Source of the DNA: Plantago ovata
Taxonomy: Eukaryota; Streptophyta; Magnoliopsida; Lamiales; Plantaginaceae
NCBI GenBank assembly: GCA_028274465.1
Contig: CM051455.1
Location: 49,205,351-49,269,350 of the forward strand
Length of the DNA: 64,000 nucleotides
Reading direction: 5' to 3'
Part shown: in pieces, positions 31,558 through 44,121 of the stretch
Layout of the letters: the number at the start of each line of letters is the position of its first letter
How positions within the stretch are numbered: position 1 is the stretch's first letter
Made by a program: the position numbers and the translations under genes
The notes under the pieces: generated by a model
Databases searched by the model: none
Told to the model about the DNA's origin: nothing
What the model saw: the letters and a program-made list of their open reading frames with translations, nothing else

Positions 31558-32516
31558 ATTACAATACTTAATAAATTTTGATGTGATGCAAGTGATCTTA
31601 GAGAGGGAAAAATACGGAAAAGAAATATAAAAAATAAGTCATCTGATCATAGAGACCGTTGTTGACTTGATGTGAAATAATTACTCTCTGCCAGTGATTG
31701 ATTGATTGACCGTGAGAGAGTCTCCGAGTTCCAATGCAATTAATTACTCCGGTGCTTTGTGTTTTTAGCATTATGATTCTGGAGTAACTTGTAAACAAGC
31801 ACTTCACATCATATGGACTAATGGTGTATAGTTTGAAACGATTATTTCGTAGATATAAGTGTAGTGTTCCCGCCACGGTAACTTTGCGCTGATGGTGAAT
31901 TAATTTTTTGGAAACTGCATTTTTCGTATTCTTCAAGCAAACTTAATCATTCTTATAGGTTTTTGGTGTACATTATACCATAAGAGGTTGTAAGATGAGT
32001 TTTGCAAAAGTATATACATGTAAAAAAATATTGCACAAAATTAAATATTATCGATTCAGAAGTGGTAATTAAGTTGGATCGTATCAACCATATGTTGAAA
32101 AATGTATTCTTTTGCAACCTTTTGAATAATTATTTATATGAATAACTGTAGTTGGTTTTAAATGTTTCTTATATCGCTGCTAAGTTTTGAGAGACGAAAT
32201 ATGCATTCATATATCAACATGGCTTTTGAATTACAATTATCTTTGTGATTGATAATCGGATCAAATTGGGTTATTCAATTAACCGATGCGATAATAATTT
32301 AAACTGTTGAATTAACAATGTTGGATTTCTGATATTTTTAGCAGTCACTGGGGTGGAGACTCTGGAGTTACCAGCCGTTGGACGACTAAATCTTTCTCAC
32401 TAATCAGCGATATAGTGACAGCACACTTCCCTTACTATTACCATCTTTCTCTATAAACAGGTGAATTGTTCTCTTCATTCATCCTGTAAACAATCATCCT
32501 ACCCATCTTCTCTAGT
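31558..32516. other. Intergenic
   Basis: No gene or delimited element seen. Confidence 0.4.
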
Positions 32517-32521
32517 TAACT

Positions 32522-32790
32522 TGATATAATTCTAACTCTTTAAGAACGAAATTTGAATCATTTATAAATTTTATATTAATTTTCTAACGGTCCTTCACAT
32601 TCGTGGCCCAACCTCTTTGGAGGCCAATTGAGTGAAAATTTAACATGAAACGAAATTTGTCCAGGAGGAGATTCGATCTCAGATGGACGCGAGCCAAATG
32701 GCTCTGATATATGATAGAATTTTAACTCTCCCAAAAGCTTCAATTGTTGAGGAGAAACGAAATTAAGTCATTTATATTAATTTTTCAACA
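32522..32790 (-). mobile_element. TRIM retrotransposon (family shared with 44122), older copy
   Basis: Reverse orientation. 5' LTR 32790-32712 (79 bp, TGTTGAAAAATTAATATAAA to AATTCTATCA) and a more diverged 3' LTR ~32589-32522. Exact 5 bp host duplication TAACT (32517-32521, 32791-32795). Between them lie a tRNA-Met-type primer site (decayed) and a short non-coding interior matching the copy at 44122-44408. TRIMs are tiny non-coding LTR elements moved by other elements' proteins. The visible divergence between its two LTRs marks it as much older than the 44 kb copy. Confidence 0.85.
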
Positions 32791-33008
32791 TAACTACTCT
32801 TTTCTATTTGCATACATTTAGATTCAGAGAGTAGAGAGTTTTATTCACGAAAGGTTCAAACTTCAAACTGTATGCTTCTGTCCGAACGAGTGTTTGATCA
32901 TTGTACAGTGAAGCTTCTGTCCACAAAATTTTGAAACGAGCCGGATAAATAAAATTCTATGCACACACGAGTTGACATATGTACATTATTCTAATTCAGT
33001 GTTCATAC

Positions 33009-33170
33009 TGTAAGAATGTGAATCGATGCCTTCTCATTAATCACCAATGATATATATATACAACCAAATCCATTATTCTAGGCTATATTCTAGGACAGAT
33101 ATACATTCGTAATACATTCCTAATACATTACTATCTCTACATTATCCTATGTAACTCCTATGTTCTAACA
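33009..33170 (-). repeat. 3' LTR of the Copia element
   Basis: 162 bp, begins TGTAAGAATG and ends TTCTAACA; near-identical to 37426-37587. Next to it lies CTCCCCCGC, the complement of the polypurine tract. Confidence 0.95.
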
Positions 33171-36100
33171 CTCCCCCGCAGTCGAAACGGGAGGCGGACG
33201 AACATTGAGACTGGAACGAAAGTCTTCAAACAAGACCAAAGGCACCCCTTCGTAAAAATATCCGCAATCTGATACCGAGAGGGAACATGATGAACACGAA
33301 CCTCACCACGGGCAACCTTTTCGCGAACAAAATATATCTAACTCGATGTGCTTTGTACGCTGATGCTGGACGGGATTGCCGGTGAGATAAATGCAGAGAC
33401 ATTGTCACAGTAGACAAACGTAGCCTTGCGCACCGGACAAAGAAGCTCAAGGAGAAGATTTCGGAGCCAGCATGACTCGACCACAACATTAGCGACGCCA
33501 CGATACTCGGCCTCAGCACTCGAGCGGGACAATGTTGCTTGACGCTTGGCGGACCAGGAGATCAGGTTGTCACCCAAGAAAACACAATAACCGGAGGTAG
33601 AACGGCGAGTGTCGGGGCAGCCAGCCCAGTCGGCATCAGTATATGCCACAAGATCGTTAAGAGGGGAAGGAGTGAGATGGAGTCCAAGAGACATAGTGCC
33701 TTGGACATAGCGTAAGATACGCTTGAGAGCCTCCATATGTTCAGTGCGAGGATCATGCATGTGAAGACATACCTGTTGAACCGCATAGGATAAATCAGGG
33801 CGAGTGAAGGTGAGATACTGAAGCGCTCCAGCTAAACTCCGATATAACGTAGGATCAGCAAAAGGAGTCCCAACAGAGGCACTAACTTTTGGCTTTGTGT
33901 CAACGGGAGTAGCTGTCGAGTTACACGAGCTCATGTCAGCTCGTTCAAGAATTTCAGCTGCATACCGAGATTGGGAAAGAAATAGGCCAGCCTTATGGCG
34001 AGTGACTCGAATGCCAAGAAAGTCATTAAGGAGCCCTAAGTCTTCATAGCGAATTCCGAATTAAGCTTAGCCATAATCGAGTGCCGAAGCGCATCTGAAG
34101 AGGCAGTCAATATGATATCATCCACATATAGAAGCAAATAAGCAGTATCAGCCCCGCGGTTGTAGACAAACAACGAAGTATCACACTTACTATTGGAGAA
34201 GCCAAGAGTGGCGACGAAGTCAGCAAATCGCTGATACCACGCCCGAGGAGCCTGTTTAAGGCCATATAATGACTTCCGTAAGAGGCAGACAACATCCGGG
34301 TGTGTCGGATCACGAAACCCCATGGGTTGATACATATAAACCGTTTCCTGCAAATTGCCATGGAGAAATGCATTGCTAACGTCGAGTTGATGAATAGACC
34401 ACCGGCGAGAAAGAGCAATGCTAAGAACAAGACGAATAGTTGCAGGTTTAACCACGGGACTAAACGTTTCACCACAATCAATACCCACGCGCTGAGTTTT
34501 ACCATCACCTACAATACGGGCTTTATGCCTTTGAAAGGAACCATCAGATTTAATCTTATGCGTAAAAATCCACATGGAACGAATAACATTAACACCCGGG
34601 GGACGAGGGACCAATTCCCACGTCTTATTTTTAATAAGAGCATTATATTCATCAGTCATGGCCAGTTTCCAGTTAGGATCACGGAGAGCATCTAAGGGGG
34701 TACGAGGAAGGGGTGATGGTGTAACTGTAGCTGTATGTGCTTCGGAAGGGTCAAAGATAGTGTGAGGTGTAAAAATGCCATGTTGGCTGCGAGTAACGAG
34801 ACGTTGGGGCGGATACGTAGTGTACCGCGTAGTCCGGGGTGGAGGACTGGGATGAGGTGGTGAAATGGGCGGTGAAGCAGATGGAAGATCTGCGAAAGGA
34901 ATAGGCTATATGGGCGGAGACGAGATAGGTCCAGCAGAGGAACCAGGTTGGTTAGGTGAACTATGGGCTGAGGAAGGAGATGGAGCCGCAGGTGAGGATT
35001 GGACATGGGCGGCAGGAGGCGGGGATCGGGGTGTAGGTGTAGTGGTGTAGCCGGGAGATAACAATGGGAGGAGGTGAGGCGGAAGGCCATCCCCGAGAAA
35101 ATCATACTCGGTTGAGCTTGATGTAACCGATTTGGCCATAGGAAAAGTGGTTTCATCAAAATGGACATGGCGACATGTAATGATTTTCCGGTTTGATAGA
35201 TCAAGACATTTATAACCCCGATGATCCGCCGGATAGCCCAAAAATACGCAAGGAGTGGAGCGGGGTTGAAGTTTGCGAATAGTGGTGGAGGGGAAAAGAG
35301 GGTAACATAAACATCCAAATGTGCGAAGATGAGTATAGACGGGAAGGCGATTATAGAGAGCTTGGACAGGAGATTTATAGGAGAGGAGTTTACTAGGTAA
35401 AATGTTGAGGAGATATGAGGCCATATGTAAGGCGTGATGCCAAAACGAAGGTGGTAAGGAAGCATGGATGAGTAGGGTGCGAATGGTATTATTAATTGAC
35501 CGAATTTTGCGTTCGGCTTTGCCATTTTGGGGAGAGGTATGGGGACAAGAAAAACGGAATGACATGCCATTAGACTCACAAAATTGGCGAAAAGCAGTAT
35601 TATCAAATTCGCCACCATTATCACATTGAACGGTCTTAATCTTCTGTTCGAATTGAGTAGATATATGAGAGTAAAATTTTTGAAAGATGGAGAGAACTTG
35701 GGATTTTTGAGCAATAGGAAAAATCCACACAAAATTCGTAAAATCATCCAAAAATAAGACATAATATTTATGGTCAGAGGAACTCAAAGTCGGAGAAGTC
35801 CAAATATCACTATGTATTATATCAAAAGGCATGCATGTGCTAGAATTTGATGGCACAAAAGGAAGCTTAACTTGTTTGCCAAGAATACAAGACTCACATG
35901 TTGTAAATTTAGACAACCTATTACAATCAATAAGCCTATTATTCTTAAGAACGGATAAAACTGGATCGCCGGGGTGACCCAAACGATGATGCCAAGTGGA
36001 AGAAGCAAGACAAGCTGTGGATGGAGCAGGGGGCGAGGGGCTGGGAAGAGTAACTGGATATAAGGGACTCGAGCTCTCACATCGCATTATACGGGTTCCG

Positions 36101-37425
36101 GTCTGTAAATCATGCACAAAAAAGCCAGTGGGATCAAAAACTACGGAAACATGATTATCAGTGGTAAATTTACGAACAGAAACTAAGTTTTTGACTAGGG
36201 CAGGCGTATGTAACACATTTTGGAGGGCTAAGGGGTAGGTTGGAGTGGAAATAGATGCATGTCCATAACCAGAAACAGGAATTAACTGACCACTACCAAC
36301 AGTAACACCATGTGTATTTTTGCTCGTATTAAAATAAGACGATAAATTACCTCGGGAATTGGTCATGTGAGAAGAAGCACCAGTGTCCATGTACCAGTTG
36401 GAGTCCAGCTGGGACAGACTCATAGTATGCATAGCGGCTTCAACATCTGTGGGCACCCATTGCTGCGCATTATAGGCCTGAGAAGCAGGGGAGTCAGGGC
36501 GAGGGCCGAGCAAGCCAGCCTGACTGTTCGAGCGGGAGGAGCCGGGTGCAGCAGGCTGCGTGGGATAGGGGTAGGGCGGCGTGGCCCATGGTGGATGGGA
36601 ATAGTGCCACCAAGGCGCATTGGACCAGGAAGAGGGACCAGCAGGCGACATAAAGGAGCCAGGAGGCTGGTAAGAACCGCGCCCCGCACCACAACCATAT
36701 GATTGACCAGAGGAGTTACCATTATTCCGAGATTGAAGAGGCTTTGAAGGGTTGCGAAACTTCTGCTGCTTCTCACGTCCATGAGCAGGGGGATTGGGAG
36801 CTGGCTCAGATTTGGGAGGGGTGATATGGTGGAGGACCTTGTGAGAGCGGCAGTGCACCTTGAACAATTCAGCCCACGTGGCGTAGTGAACCGTCTCGGT
36901 TTCGAGGATTATAGGGACATGAATTTTTATATTAGCAACGGCTAGGGCAGGATGAAAGGAGGAGGTGGTGGTCGATTCTTTGTCAGAGGTGGAGGAGGTA
37001 GCGGCGCCAGTCATGGTGGTCAGCCGAAGAAGAAGGAGAGGAATATAGGGAAGAACGAGAAGGCAGGGTAGGCGGAAGCGTAGGTCGTAACCTAGTTTGA
37101 TAGTATATATAGGTGCGGCAAGTCGGTGAGGAAGAAAGTAATATTTTTGGGACAAGGGAGATATGCGGCAATCAAGAAATTAATTAATTGATTGATCAAG
37201 TAATTAATTAAGTGATTGTTTGATGGATGGATAAGTAATGAATGAATTGATTGATGATCAGTATGCGGCAAGATGAACAACATGCGACAAAGAGGGAGGA
37301 TTCGTGATGCGGCAAAGATTGCGGCAAACACAGAGATACGGCAGGGGTTTGTTGATGTCGTGAGGACAGAGGAACGGAATCTAGAGGAGGTTTGCAGCGG
37401 AGATCAGAAACCTAACGCGATACCA

Positions 37426-37587
37426 TGTAAGAATGTGAATCGATGCCTTCTCATTAATCACCAAGGATATATATATACAACCAAATCCACTATTCTAGGC
37501 TATATTCTAGGACAGATATACATTCGTAATACATTCCTAATACATTACTATCTCTACATTATCCTATGTAACTCCTATGTTCTAACA
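37426..37587 (-). repeat. 5' LTR of the Copia element
   Basis: 162 bp, near-identical to the other LTR. The neighbouring GATACCA at 37419-37425 is the complement of the TGGTATC primer-binding site. Confidence 0.95.
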
Positions 37588-37592
37588 CATAC

Positions 37593-37989
37593 ATCATTTT
37601 GTAAGGTGGCAAAATCCATCTTAGGTATCTTAGGCTCAGAGTATGCCATGTCCAATCTAAATACTAAGTAATAGCTATGTCCTATTTTTAAGTAATTATT
37701 ATTACAACATACTAAATGTTTGTACTTATTTAATTTAATGGAAAAAAAATTGAACAATGCAAGTGGCGCAATCACACACTAGATAGACTAAAAATTGTGA
37801 GAAAAATAGAACCGAAAATTATGAAAAGAATATGAAAACTGGACGCATTTTATATACACATTTTGATACTTTCGAGTACCAATAAGAGATTTTAATATGT
37901 GTATAACAAGTGTCCATTCTTTTGTTTGACATTTTCAGTATGTTAGGTGAGTGGAAGCAATACGTTTGTATTGTTCACTTTTTTTTTCC
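37593..37989. other. Intergenic
   Basis: Nothing recognised. Confidence 0.4.
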
Positions 37990-38700
37990 GCTTACATTGA
38001 AAAAGTAGCTAGAATTTCCTTCGTCAGGGATCGAATATTCGTTGAGCTAGTCCCAGACCTATGACTGGTCGAGTTCTTTTAGAACCTCTCCGAACCGCAG
38101 ATTGAAAGACCTCATAGTCTAGAGAAACCCTCGAAACGGTTATTTCTTAAGTCACAATCTAGGCAAGCCCATCCATCCATCCCAGAATGTCGTAGGAGAA
38201 GGAGTGGAATTTTTTTTTCCGAGGCAATAACTGACTTGCTTCCATAGAGTTATGGCTGCTCTTCTAACCGTGCCTCCCGTCTGCAAGAACTTGACAGTAA
38301 GGAGAGTGAGAAGCCCGACTTTTGTAGCAAATTCTATTTGTTTTTCGCCGCACTTTGATTTGTATTTTACTTCTTATTGGGCGCCTCAACATGAGTAAAA
38401 AAAGTACATTTCTCAAAAGCCTTCTAAGGCAGAGGCATAATCCAAGGCTTTCTTGCTGTTGTTGATTTCGATCACAAAATTTCCACAAATGGAATGAAAA
38501 GTGGGACGACTACTCATCTACTAAACTAAAGGAAATGGGCTTCTGGGAATCCATCGTAATGGATTCTCTCTTTTCTCTCTCTCATTTCCTAGGGGTCGAG
38601 TGAGTTCAACTCCTTTCATGATTAATTGCACCTAGCGAAGAGCCCCAGGTACTCTAGAAACTTTCTTCATTTTTTCCTTCCGTTGACGCGCTAAAACTTG
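37990..38700. other. Possible organelle-derived (mitochondrial-like) insert
   Basis: The base composition is even, unlike the AT-rich neighbours, and the text has features common in plant mitochondrial intergenic DNA (for example TCGAGTGAGTTCAACTCC, AGAGCCCCAGGTACTC, GGGCGCCTCAACATGAGT). A 74-codon minus-strand frame (38264-38488) has no recognised family. Transfer of mitochondrial DNA to the nucleus is common in plants. No gene identifies the source, so this is a style judgement only. Confidence 0.3.
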
Positions 38701-40127
38701 TCCTATTTACTGTTCCGTACACAAGTGCATGGAATCAAAATTGAATAGTATGTTACAATAAAGTATACATATTGAATATAGCTACATGTAATACCTAAAT
38801 TGGACATTACGCAATTTGGAGTATCTAAAATGAATTTTACTCTAGTTATTTGGCAAGTGATCTTGCATTTGTGATTATTTTTGTGGTAAAATTATTTTCG
38901 CAAGGAAGGAACTTATAAGAAACATGGGCACTCCATTAGATGATTCGGACCAAGCCAAACAACATAGTCCAGAAGCGTGCTTGATGCCCAACCCGCATTT
39001 TGTTTAGTTATTCGGTCTTATTCGTTAGTACTTAATTTTTTATGCTAGTCTATATTTATATCCGTTAGTGTCTAGATTGTTCTTTTTGTTGTGAGCCCGT
39101 CAGGCTTATAGTTTATGGGAAACCCTAGTGGTTCTGCACAATTAAATAAAATCACCAATCTTCTGTCAATCTCACTGTTTTGATGAATAAACTTACGCTT
39201 CTTAATAAATATTTCTCTCTCTGTCAAACATCTTGATTTTATTAGATTTGTCTATTTCTTTCACCAAATTCTTTCTTCGCGCCAACCAACGTTTAAACTT
39301 AATCCGTTACACAGATTATCAGGTATCAGTTCATTTGAGATCCATACAGAACCTCCTCACACACTATTTTTGATTCTTTTTTTTTAAGGATGGGATTTTG
39401 TTTAGAAATTTCTAGTTGAGAATGACACATTGAATTATAACAAAACGACTGAAGAGAGCTACAGGGTGGTACAAATAATGTATGATAGTCTCCTTACTCA
39501 CTCATTAGTTGGAACTGTAACGAACGATTTGGTTGTCGTCTACATTATTTGTTTGCTTGGATTAGAGTAGATAGTATAGATTCCCTAATAATTAACTCAT
39601 TTGTTTTTTCAGCTTCAAGATTCACCTGATAAATTATCAGATGATTAAATCTCACGTGCTGAATTTAATTAATTACTGTGTAGGCTGGACGTACCAGTTT
39701 TAGTTTTTAGTTGTCATATCTATATCACTATCCCAAATATCTTCCAACAGCACTATAAGGGGCTACTAATTAGTAGGCCATGAAAATGGGTTACTAATTA
39801 GTAGTCTCAATTTAAACTCCAAATATGAGATCCACATATAAAATTAATAACATTTAGATGAGACTCATAAAAAAAATTAATATTAAGCCTCAAAATCATT
39901 AGAGACTTCATTTTGATGGAATTTTTGTGGATCTTATATGATAAAAGACTTATAATTAAACCTCAATCATAAAAGAATGCTCTTACAGACCCCAAAATTA
40001 CTACTACTACGATATCTTTGTGTTTAATTTAATTAATTTGTGCCAAGTTTTTCATAGAAGTAGTAATTAATGCTCGGTTAATCAACATTTTGCACTATCG
40101 ATTTAAAGTAAAATTTGTATATCTATT
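38701..40127. other. Intergenic
   Basis: AT-rich. A weak inverted pattern occurs at 39760-39960 (ATGAGATCCACATAT / TTGTGGATCTTATATG), possibly an old MITE, without clear ends. Confidence 0.35.
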
Positions 40128-40620
40128 TTTTTAGAAAAGGCCAAATATTATTAATAAAAAAGAAGCGAGTAAATACAAAAAATTGAAAGTGCATAAGTGA
40201 TGCACAACCTCGACTAAATACTAGACCTACAACTAAAAGGAGCGTAAAAGCATGTTCGGACCTCCAAGTCGTTATGGTCGTTACAACACTCAACCACCCC
40301 CTTCGTCTAGTATGTCATCCTTCGAGCAAGATGCCAAGAGTGGGGGGTGACGAAATGGCAATCAAATCTAGTTGAGACTACCGGAGGAGAATATCTTTCG
40401 TTTGCAAGTTTAGGCAACTTAGCTAGAGAACGAAAGATGATGGCCTCCGAAAGGTAACGAACCAATCACAAATAGAGGAAGACACATGATACACCCCTTC
40501 AAGCCGAGGAACACTACTCAACCAAGGCACCTCCACACCGATTAACCAACAACAAAATCACAGGGAGCCAATAAACACTGCCATGTAACCGTGAGGGTTT
40601 GATTACACTCTAGTAGTCCA
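40128..40620 (-). mobile_element. LINE 3' end, 5'-truncated
   Basis: On the minus strand the sequence ends in a 3' UTR-like CTCGCTTCTTTTTTATTAAT with AATATTTGGCCTTTTCTAAAAAAA, the typical close of plant L1-type LINEs. The upstream ~450 bp is even in base composition, with no open frame. TSD not resolved; left limit set by the A-tail complement at 40128. Confidence 0.45.
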
Positions 40621-41093
40621 AATCCCTATATGTTTATCCGACAGACTAATTTAAAAATACATTTCCATAGATTTTCTGAGATTCCGATTGCACACTATCT
40701 AAAAGTTCAAACTTCAAAATTTCAACACGCACTCTGAAAGATACTTTCCAGGTATGTATATATCTCTGGTGGTTATTTTTTCTTATAAACTCAGTAAAAA
40801 CTGATATTTATGTTTATGGTTATATAAATTTTCGTTGTCGTTCCTTTCATGCCACCAATGGCATTTTCCGGTCGATGCCTTGTAGTGACGAAAAAGCTAA
40901 ACCTTGTGATATGATCGTGCGAACATGTTCTGTACGATTTCCCAAAAAGAAAAAAAAATTGACGATTTACATTGATTCGTTGAAGTCTCTAATTCGTTTG
41001 CTAATGTATGAACCGGAAAATTCTAATGCTTTCATTCGAGGACAAGTCCCTTCTTGGTAAAGATATATATCAACAATGCGCTTCAGCTCGAGT
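40621..41093. other. Intergenic
   Basis: Nothing recognised; an open frame at 40875-41060 has no motif. Confidence 0.4.
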
Positions 41094-41290
41094 AAAGTGC
41101 ATAAAATCCCCTCGAGTTATTTCAAAGTAGCATAAAAGTATAAAACCCCCTCAGTTATTAAAATTGCACCAAACCCCCCTAAGTTATATGAAAAGTTTGC
41201 AAAAAATCCCCTCACTCGTCTGGGTTAGTTTTAGGGGTTTTCGTGCAACTTTATAATAATTGAGGGGGTTTTATGCAACTTTTTGTATTT
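41094..41290. repeat. MITE-like GCATAAAATCCCC inverted repeat, copy 1
   Basis: Starts AAGTGCATAAAATCCCCTCG and ends GAGGGGGTTTTATGCAACTT, inverted to each other, with several internal copies of CCCC..AGTTATT..GCA. It belongs to a common plant non-coding repeat class. A second copy is at 43310-43525. Confidence 0.6.
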
Positions 41291-41471
41291 TTTTAGTAAA
41301 AAATATCGTATAAATTAATAAAATTATTTGTTAATGCAATTGTTTTCATATTATTATGGAAAAATTTGTGGGAGAGGATAATATTTAACATAAACATAAA
41401 TAAGATTTTTTATATTAAATCGCCATGTAATTTTTTATTTAGCACATACTTATACTACAATTTTACTATTA

Positions 41472-42784
41472 GGGCCCGTTTGGTTGGTGTGGAAAAGGAA
41501 AAATTTTGGTGTAAAATGACCCCTTTTCCTTGTTTGGTACATAGGAAAACGAAAAAAGAAATGTGGTTTATTGGTCTGACCGGCTTTTCCTCACACTCAA
41601 CCGGAAAACAGATTTTGGTGATTTTGTGCACAAAACTCCCTCCCTTTTCCTCTTTCGTTTTCCATGGGCAGGGCAGGAAAATGAAATTGGCAAAATTTCT
41701 CATAATTTGTCATTCCATTTTTGTCCACCAAATATGAAATGTTGTCCCCAAAATACCCATACTATGCAATCTAATTACATCCCATCCTCCACACCAAAAA
41801 ATCTATTAATTACATCACCAATCTTCTTTCCTCCTCATCTATCTTCTTCATCCACACTGGAAAAAAGAAACCCATCTCTGAAAATAAACCCACTTCTTCT
41901 TCATCATCATCTTCTCCATACTTACATTATTTCCTGCTCGTCTCCAAAGAAACCCATTCGTAGAAACCCATTCACTAGTTCAATACATACATACGAATTG
42001 AGAAGAAGAAGAATAAGAAGAAAAACGAAAAAAAAAAAAAAACTAGACTGGATTTAACACAGAACACAAACGAGCTAATTCAGCAGCTTTAAATCTAAAG
42101 GACTCAACTCAGATCAGTTCGGTCATGTCATATCATCATCATCATCATCTCGGGAGGATTCTCACACAGATAAAATCAGATCGGCCGTGTCTTATAATCA
42201 ACATCATCATCATCATCATCTCCAGTAGAGGGATTTCTTCCGCAGGTTCATCGATTGGTGGTCCAACCTTTTCACTGTGGCGACGAGCTTGCTGATAATG
42301 GAAGACGGAAGACGAACTCACCATTGAGAGGACGATTATGCGGCGAGCTTGCTGATAATGCGTTCAATTGATGAAATTGACAATCGTGTCTAGGAGATCC
42401 TAGAACCAGATACTAGGATTTTTGCATTTGTCGTCCTTTCTTCTGTCCTGTATCCTCTGGGCAAGGTCCGAAGTATGACGAAGTAGACTCGAACTTGAAT
42501 GAAGCTACGCTTTCCGTTGATGATGGTGAATTCGTATTCTCTAGCTTCCATTTCATGTCATTCCCAATTGCAAAATAAAAATCATCTCTCTAGCTTCCAT
42601 TTTATGTCATCACCCAAAGATCTATTTTTTCTTTTTTTTTAAAGCTAAAATGGATGAACCATATTTCCTAGTGAATTTTAACAAACCAAACAAGGAAATG
42701 TTACACATTTCCTACTTCTGGAGTTGAACCAGATTTCTTAGGAAAAGGTCATTTTCCTTTTCCTATTCCGAACCAAATGGGCCC
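41472..42784. mobile_element. PIF/Harbinger-type non-autonomous element, 1313 bp
   Basis: Ends GGGCCCGTTTGGTTGG and, inward from the right, GGGCCCATTTGGTTCGG; further inside AAAAGGAAAA recurs on both sides. Flanked by TTA on both sides (41469-41471, 42785-42787), the TWA target. The interior holds TC/CATCAT-rich non-coding DNA; open frames on both strands are repeat artefacts. No transposase. Confidence 0.85.
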
Positions 42785-42787
42785 TTA

Positions 42788-43309
42788 GTTTTAAGTAAAA
42801 CGTCAATATTCTAAGTCATGATTGTGATGTTGATCCGTCTTTCTTTGTTTTTTCTTTTTAAGTGTAAACCGTCTCCATAAGGATAGACTTAATTTGTTTA
42901 TTATAGTACTAGTATATTCACACGTAATTATCCGCGTGATGAAGTGTAGTCAAGTTTTAAAGTCGATAAAATAAATTTATTAGATTAATTTCATGTATTG
43001 ATAGGATGAATAAAGTGAAATCTTATTAATTTGTTTGTAATCGCTATTTTGGTATATATATTATTTTGTAAGTAATTTTTGTTCTCATTTTTATATAGTT
43101 TTTAATTAAATACTGGATAAGAAAATAATAAGAACTAAGAAGAAACTAATTTTTTATATTAATAACTACTTCTAAACATATGGTGTATATACATATAGAT
43201 GTTTTTTAGTACAATTAATTGTTAGTGTTTAGTTAGTTATATCAATTCATATGAAAATTAATATTAAGTTTATTCATTTAAATAAATAATTATAAAAAAA
43301 CAACATATA
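42788..43309. other. Intergenic, AT-rich
   Basis: Nothing recognised. Confidence 0.4.
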
Positions 43310-43525
43310 AGTTGCATAGAATCCCCTTAATTATCATAAATTTGCACAAAATTCCCAAAAATCGACGCATAGTCACACTAACGGAGAGTGAGGTGCACTC
43401 TCCATTATTTTTAACATTAGGGAATTTTATGAAATATTTTTGTGAAACTCAGGGGATTTTATGCAACTGTGATAACTTGTGGGGTTTGTGCCACTTTTTA
43501 ATAACTTAGGTGGATTTTTTGTTCG
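43310..43525. repeat. MITE-like GCATAAAATCCCC inverted repeat, copy 2
   Basis: Starts AGTTGCATAGAATCCCCTTA and contains inverted GGGGATTTTATGCAACTGTG plus a second outer pair ending CTTAGGTGGATTTTTTG. Related to 41094-41290, diverged. Confidence 0.55.
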
Positions 43526-44116
43526 CTTCAGCTCATATGATCTATAGTTTGGCATTGCAGTTTCACGTTACTGTCATGATTCATTCACGTTGTTGATACT
43601 TCATTTTCTGATTCGGTAGCAAAGGAACAGATTGATCATGACCTTACCTATATATATATACTCTATGATTTTGCGAGAGACACAATTCAATTTACTACAC
43701 GTACTAGTAATAATTATTTATATATATTCTCCAGCCAATATATATATTTGTCCTGAGAGATCTCATGATATCGTTGATAACAACATTGAACTATATCGAT
43801 CATCGTCATCATAATTCATAGGACAAGAAATCTCAATGATATTGTAAGGTACTAAGTCGGCATCTTTTAGTAGATGCGCTTTAATTTTCCCAGAAATAAT
43901 ATGGTTAAGAAAATTTGGAACCATGACATTTAAAATGTTGTTACCGGTCAAATGTTTGGACTCTAAACCAGTAGTATGGGTAAATGGTGCTTTAAGAAAA
44001 TCCATCGCTGGTTAGTTCACGATTGTGAATGTTTTCTAAGTTTACATAAACTGATTTTGACAGGTTTTTCATGAATTTGCTCATCTTTATATTCTTTTCT
44101 TGTGGATGGTATGATA
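43526..44116. other. Intergenic
   Basis: Open frame 43763-44005 (minus, 80 codons) has no recognised motif. Confidence 0.4.
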
Positions 44117-44121
44117 GAAGG

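Larger units (their letters stand above)
33009..37587 (-). mobile_element. Ty1/Copia LTR retrotransposon, 4.58 kb, broken
   Basis: Two 162 bp LTRs (33009-33170 and 37426-37587), with TG..CA ends and about two differences between them; host duplication CATAC (33004-33008, 37588-37592). A tRNA-Met-type primer site TGGTATCGCGTTAGG abuts the right LTR and a purine-rich tract abuts the left. In element order (minus strand): gag-derived region (~36.5-37.0 kb), protease-like DTGASSHMT, integrase with its zinc-binding HRLGHPG region (~35.0-36.1 kb), reverse transcriptase (~34.0-34.7 kb) and RNase H (~33.3-33.9 kb). Protease-integrase-RT order defines Copia. The short LTRs suggest an Ale/Retrofit-like lineage, which is inference. 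The coding region is broken in several places (about three to five), although the LTRs look young. Confidence 0.93.

Noticed and set aside
36367-36702. Plus-strand frames over the Copia element (34300-36702)
   Set aside because: Opposite strand of a retroelement coding region; no independent motif.
41366-42057. Overlapping frames of 123 and 164 codons in the Harbinger-type element
   Set aside because: They arise from low-complexity and inverted-terminal sequence; no transposase motif such as a DDE or Myb-like domain.
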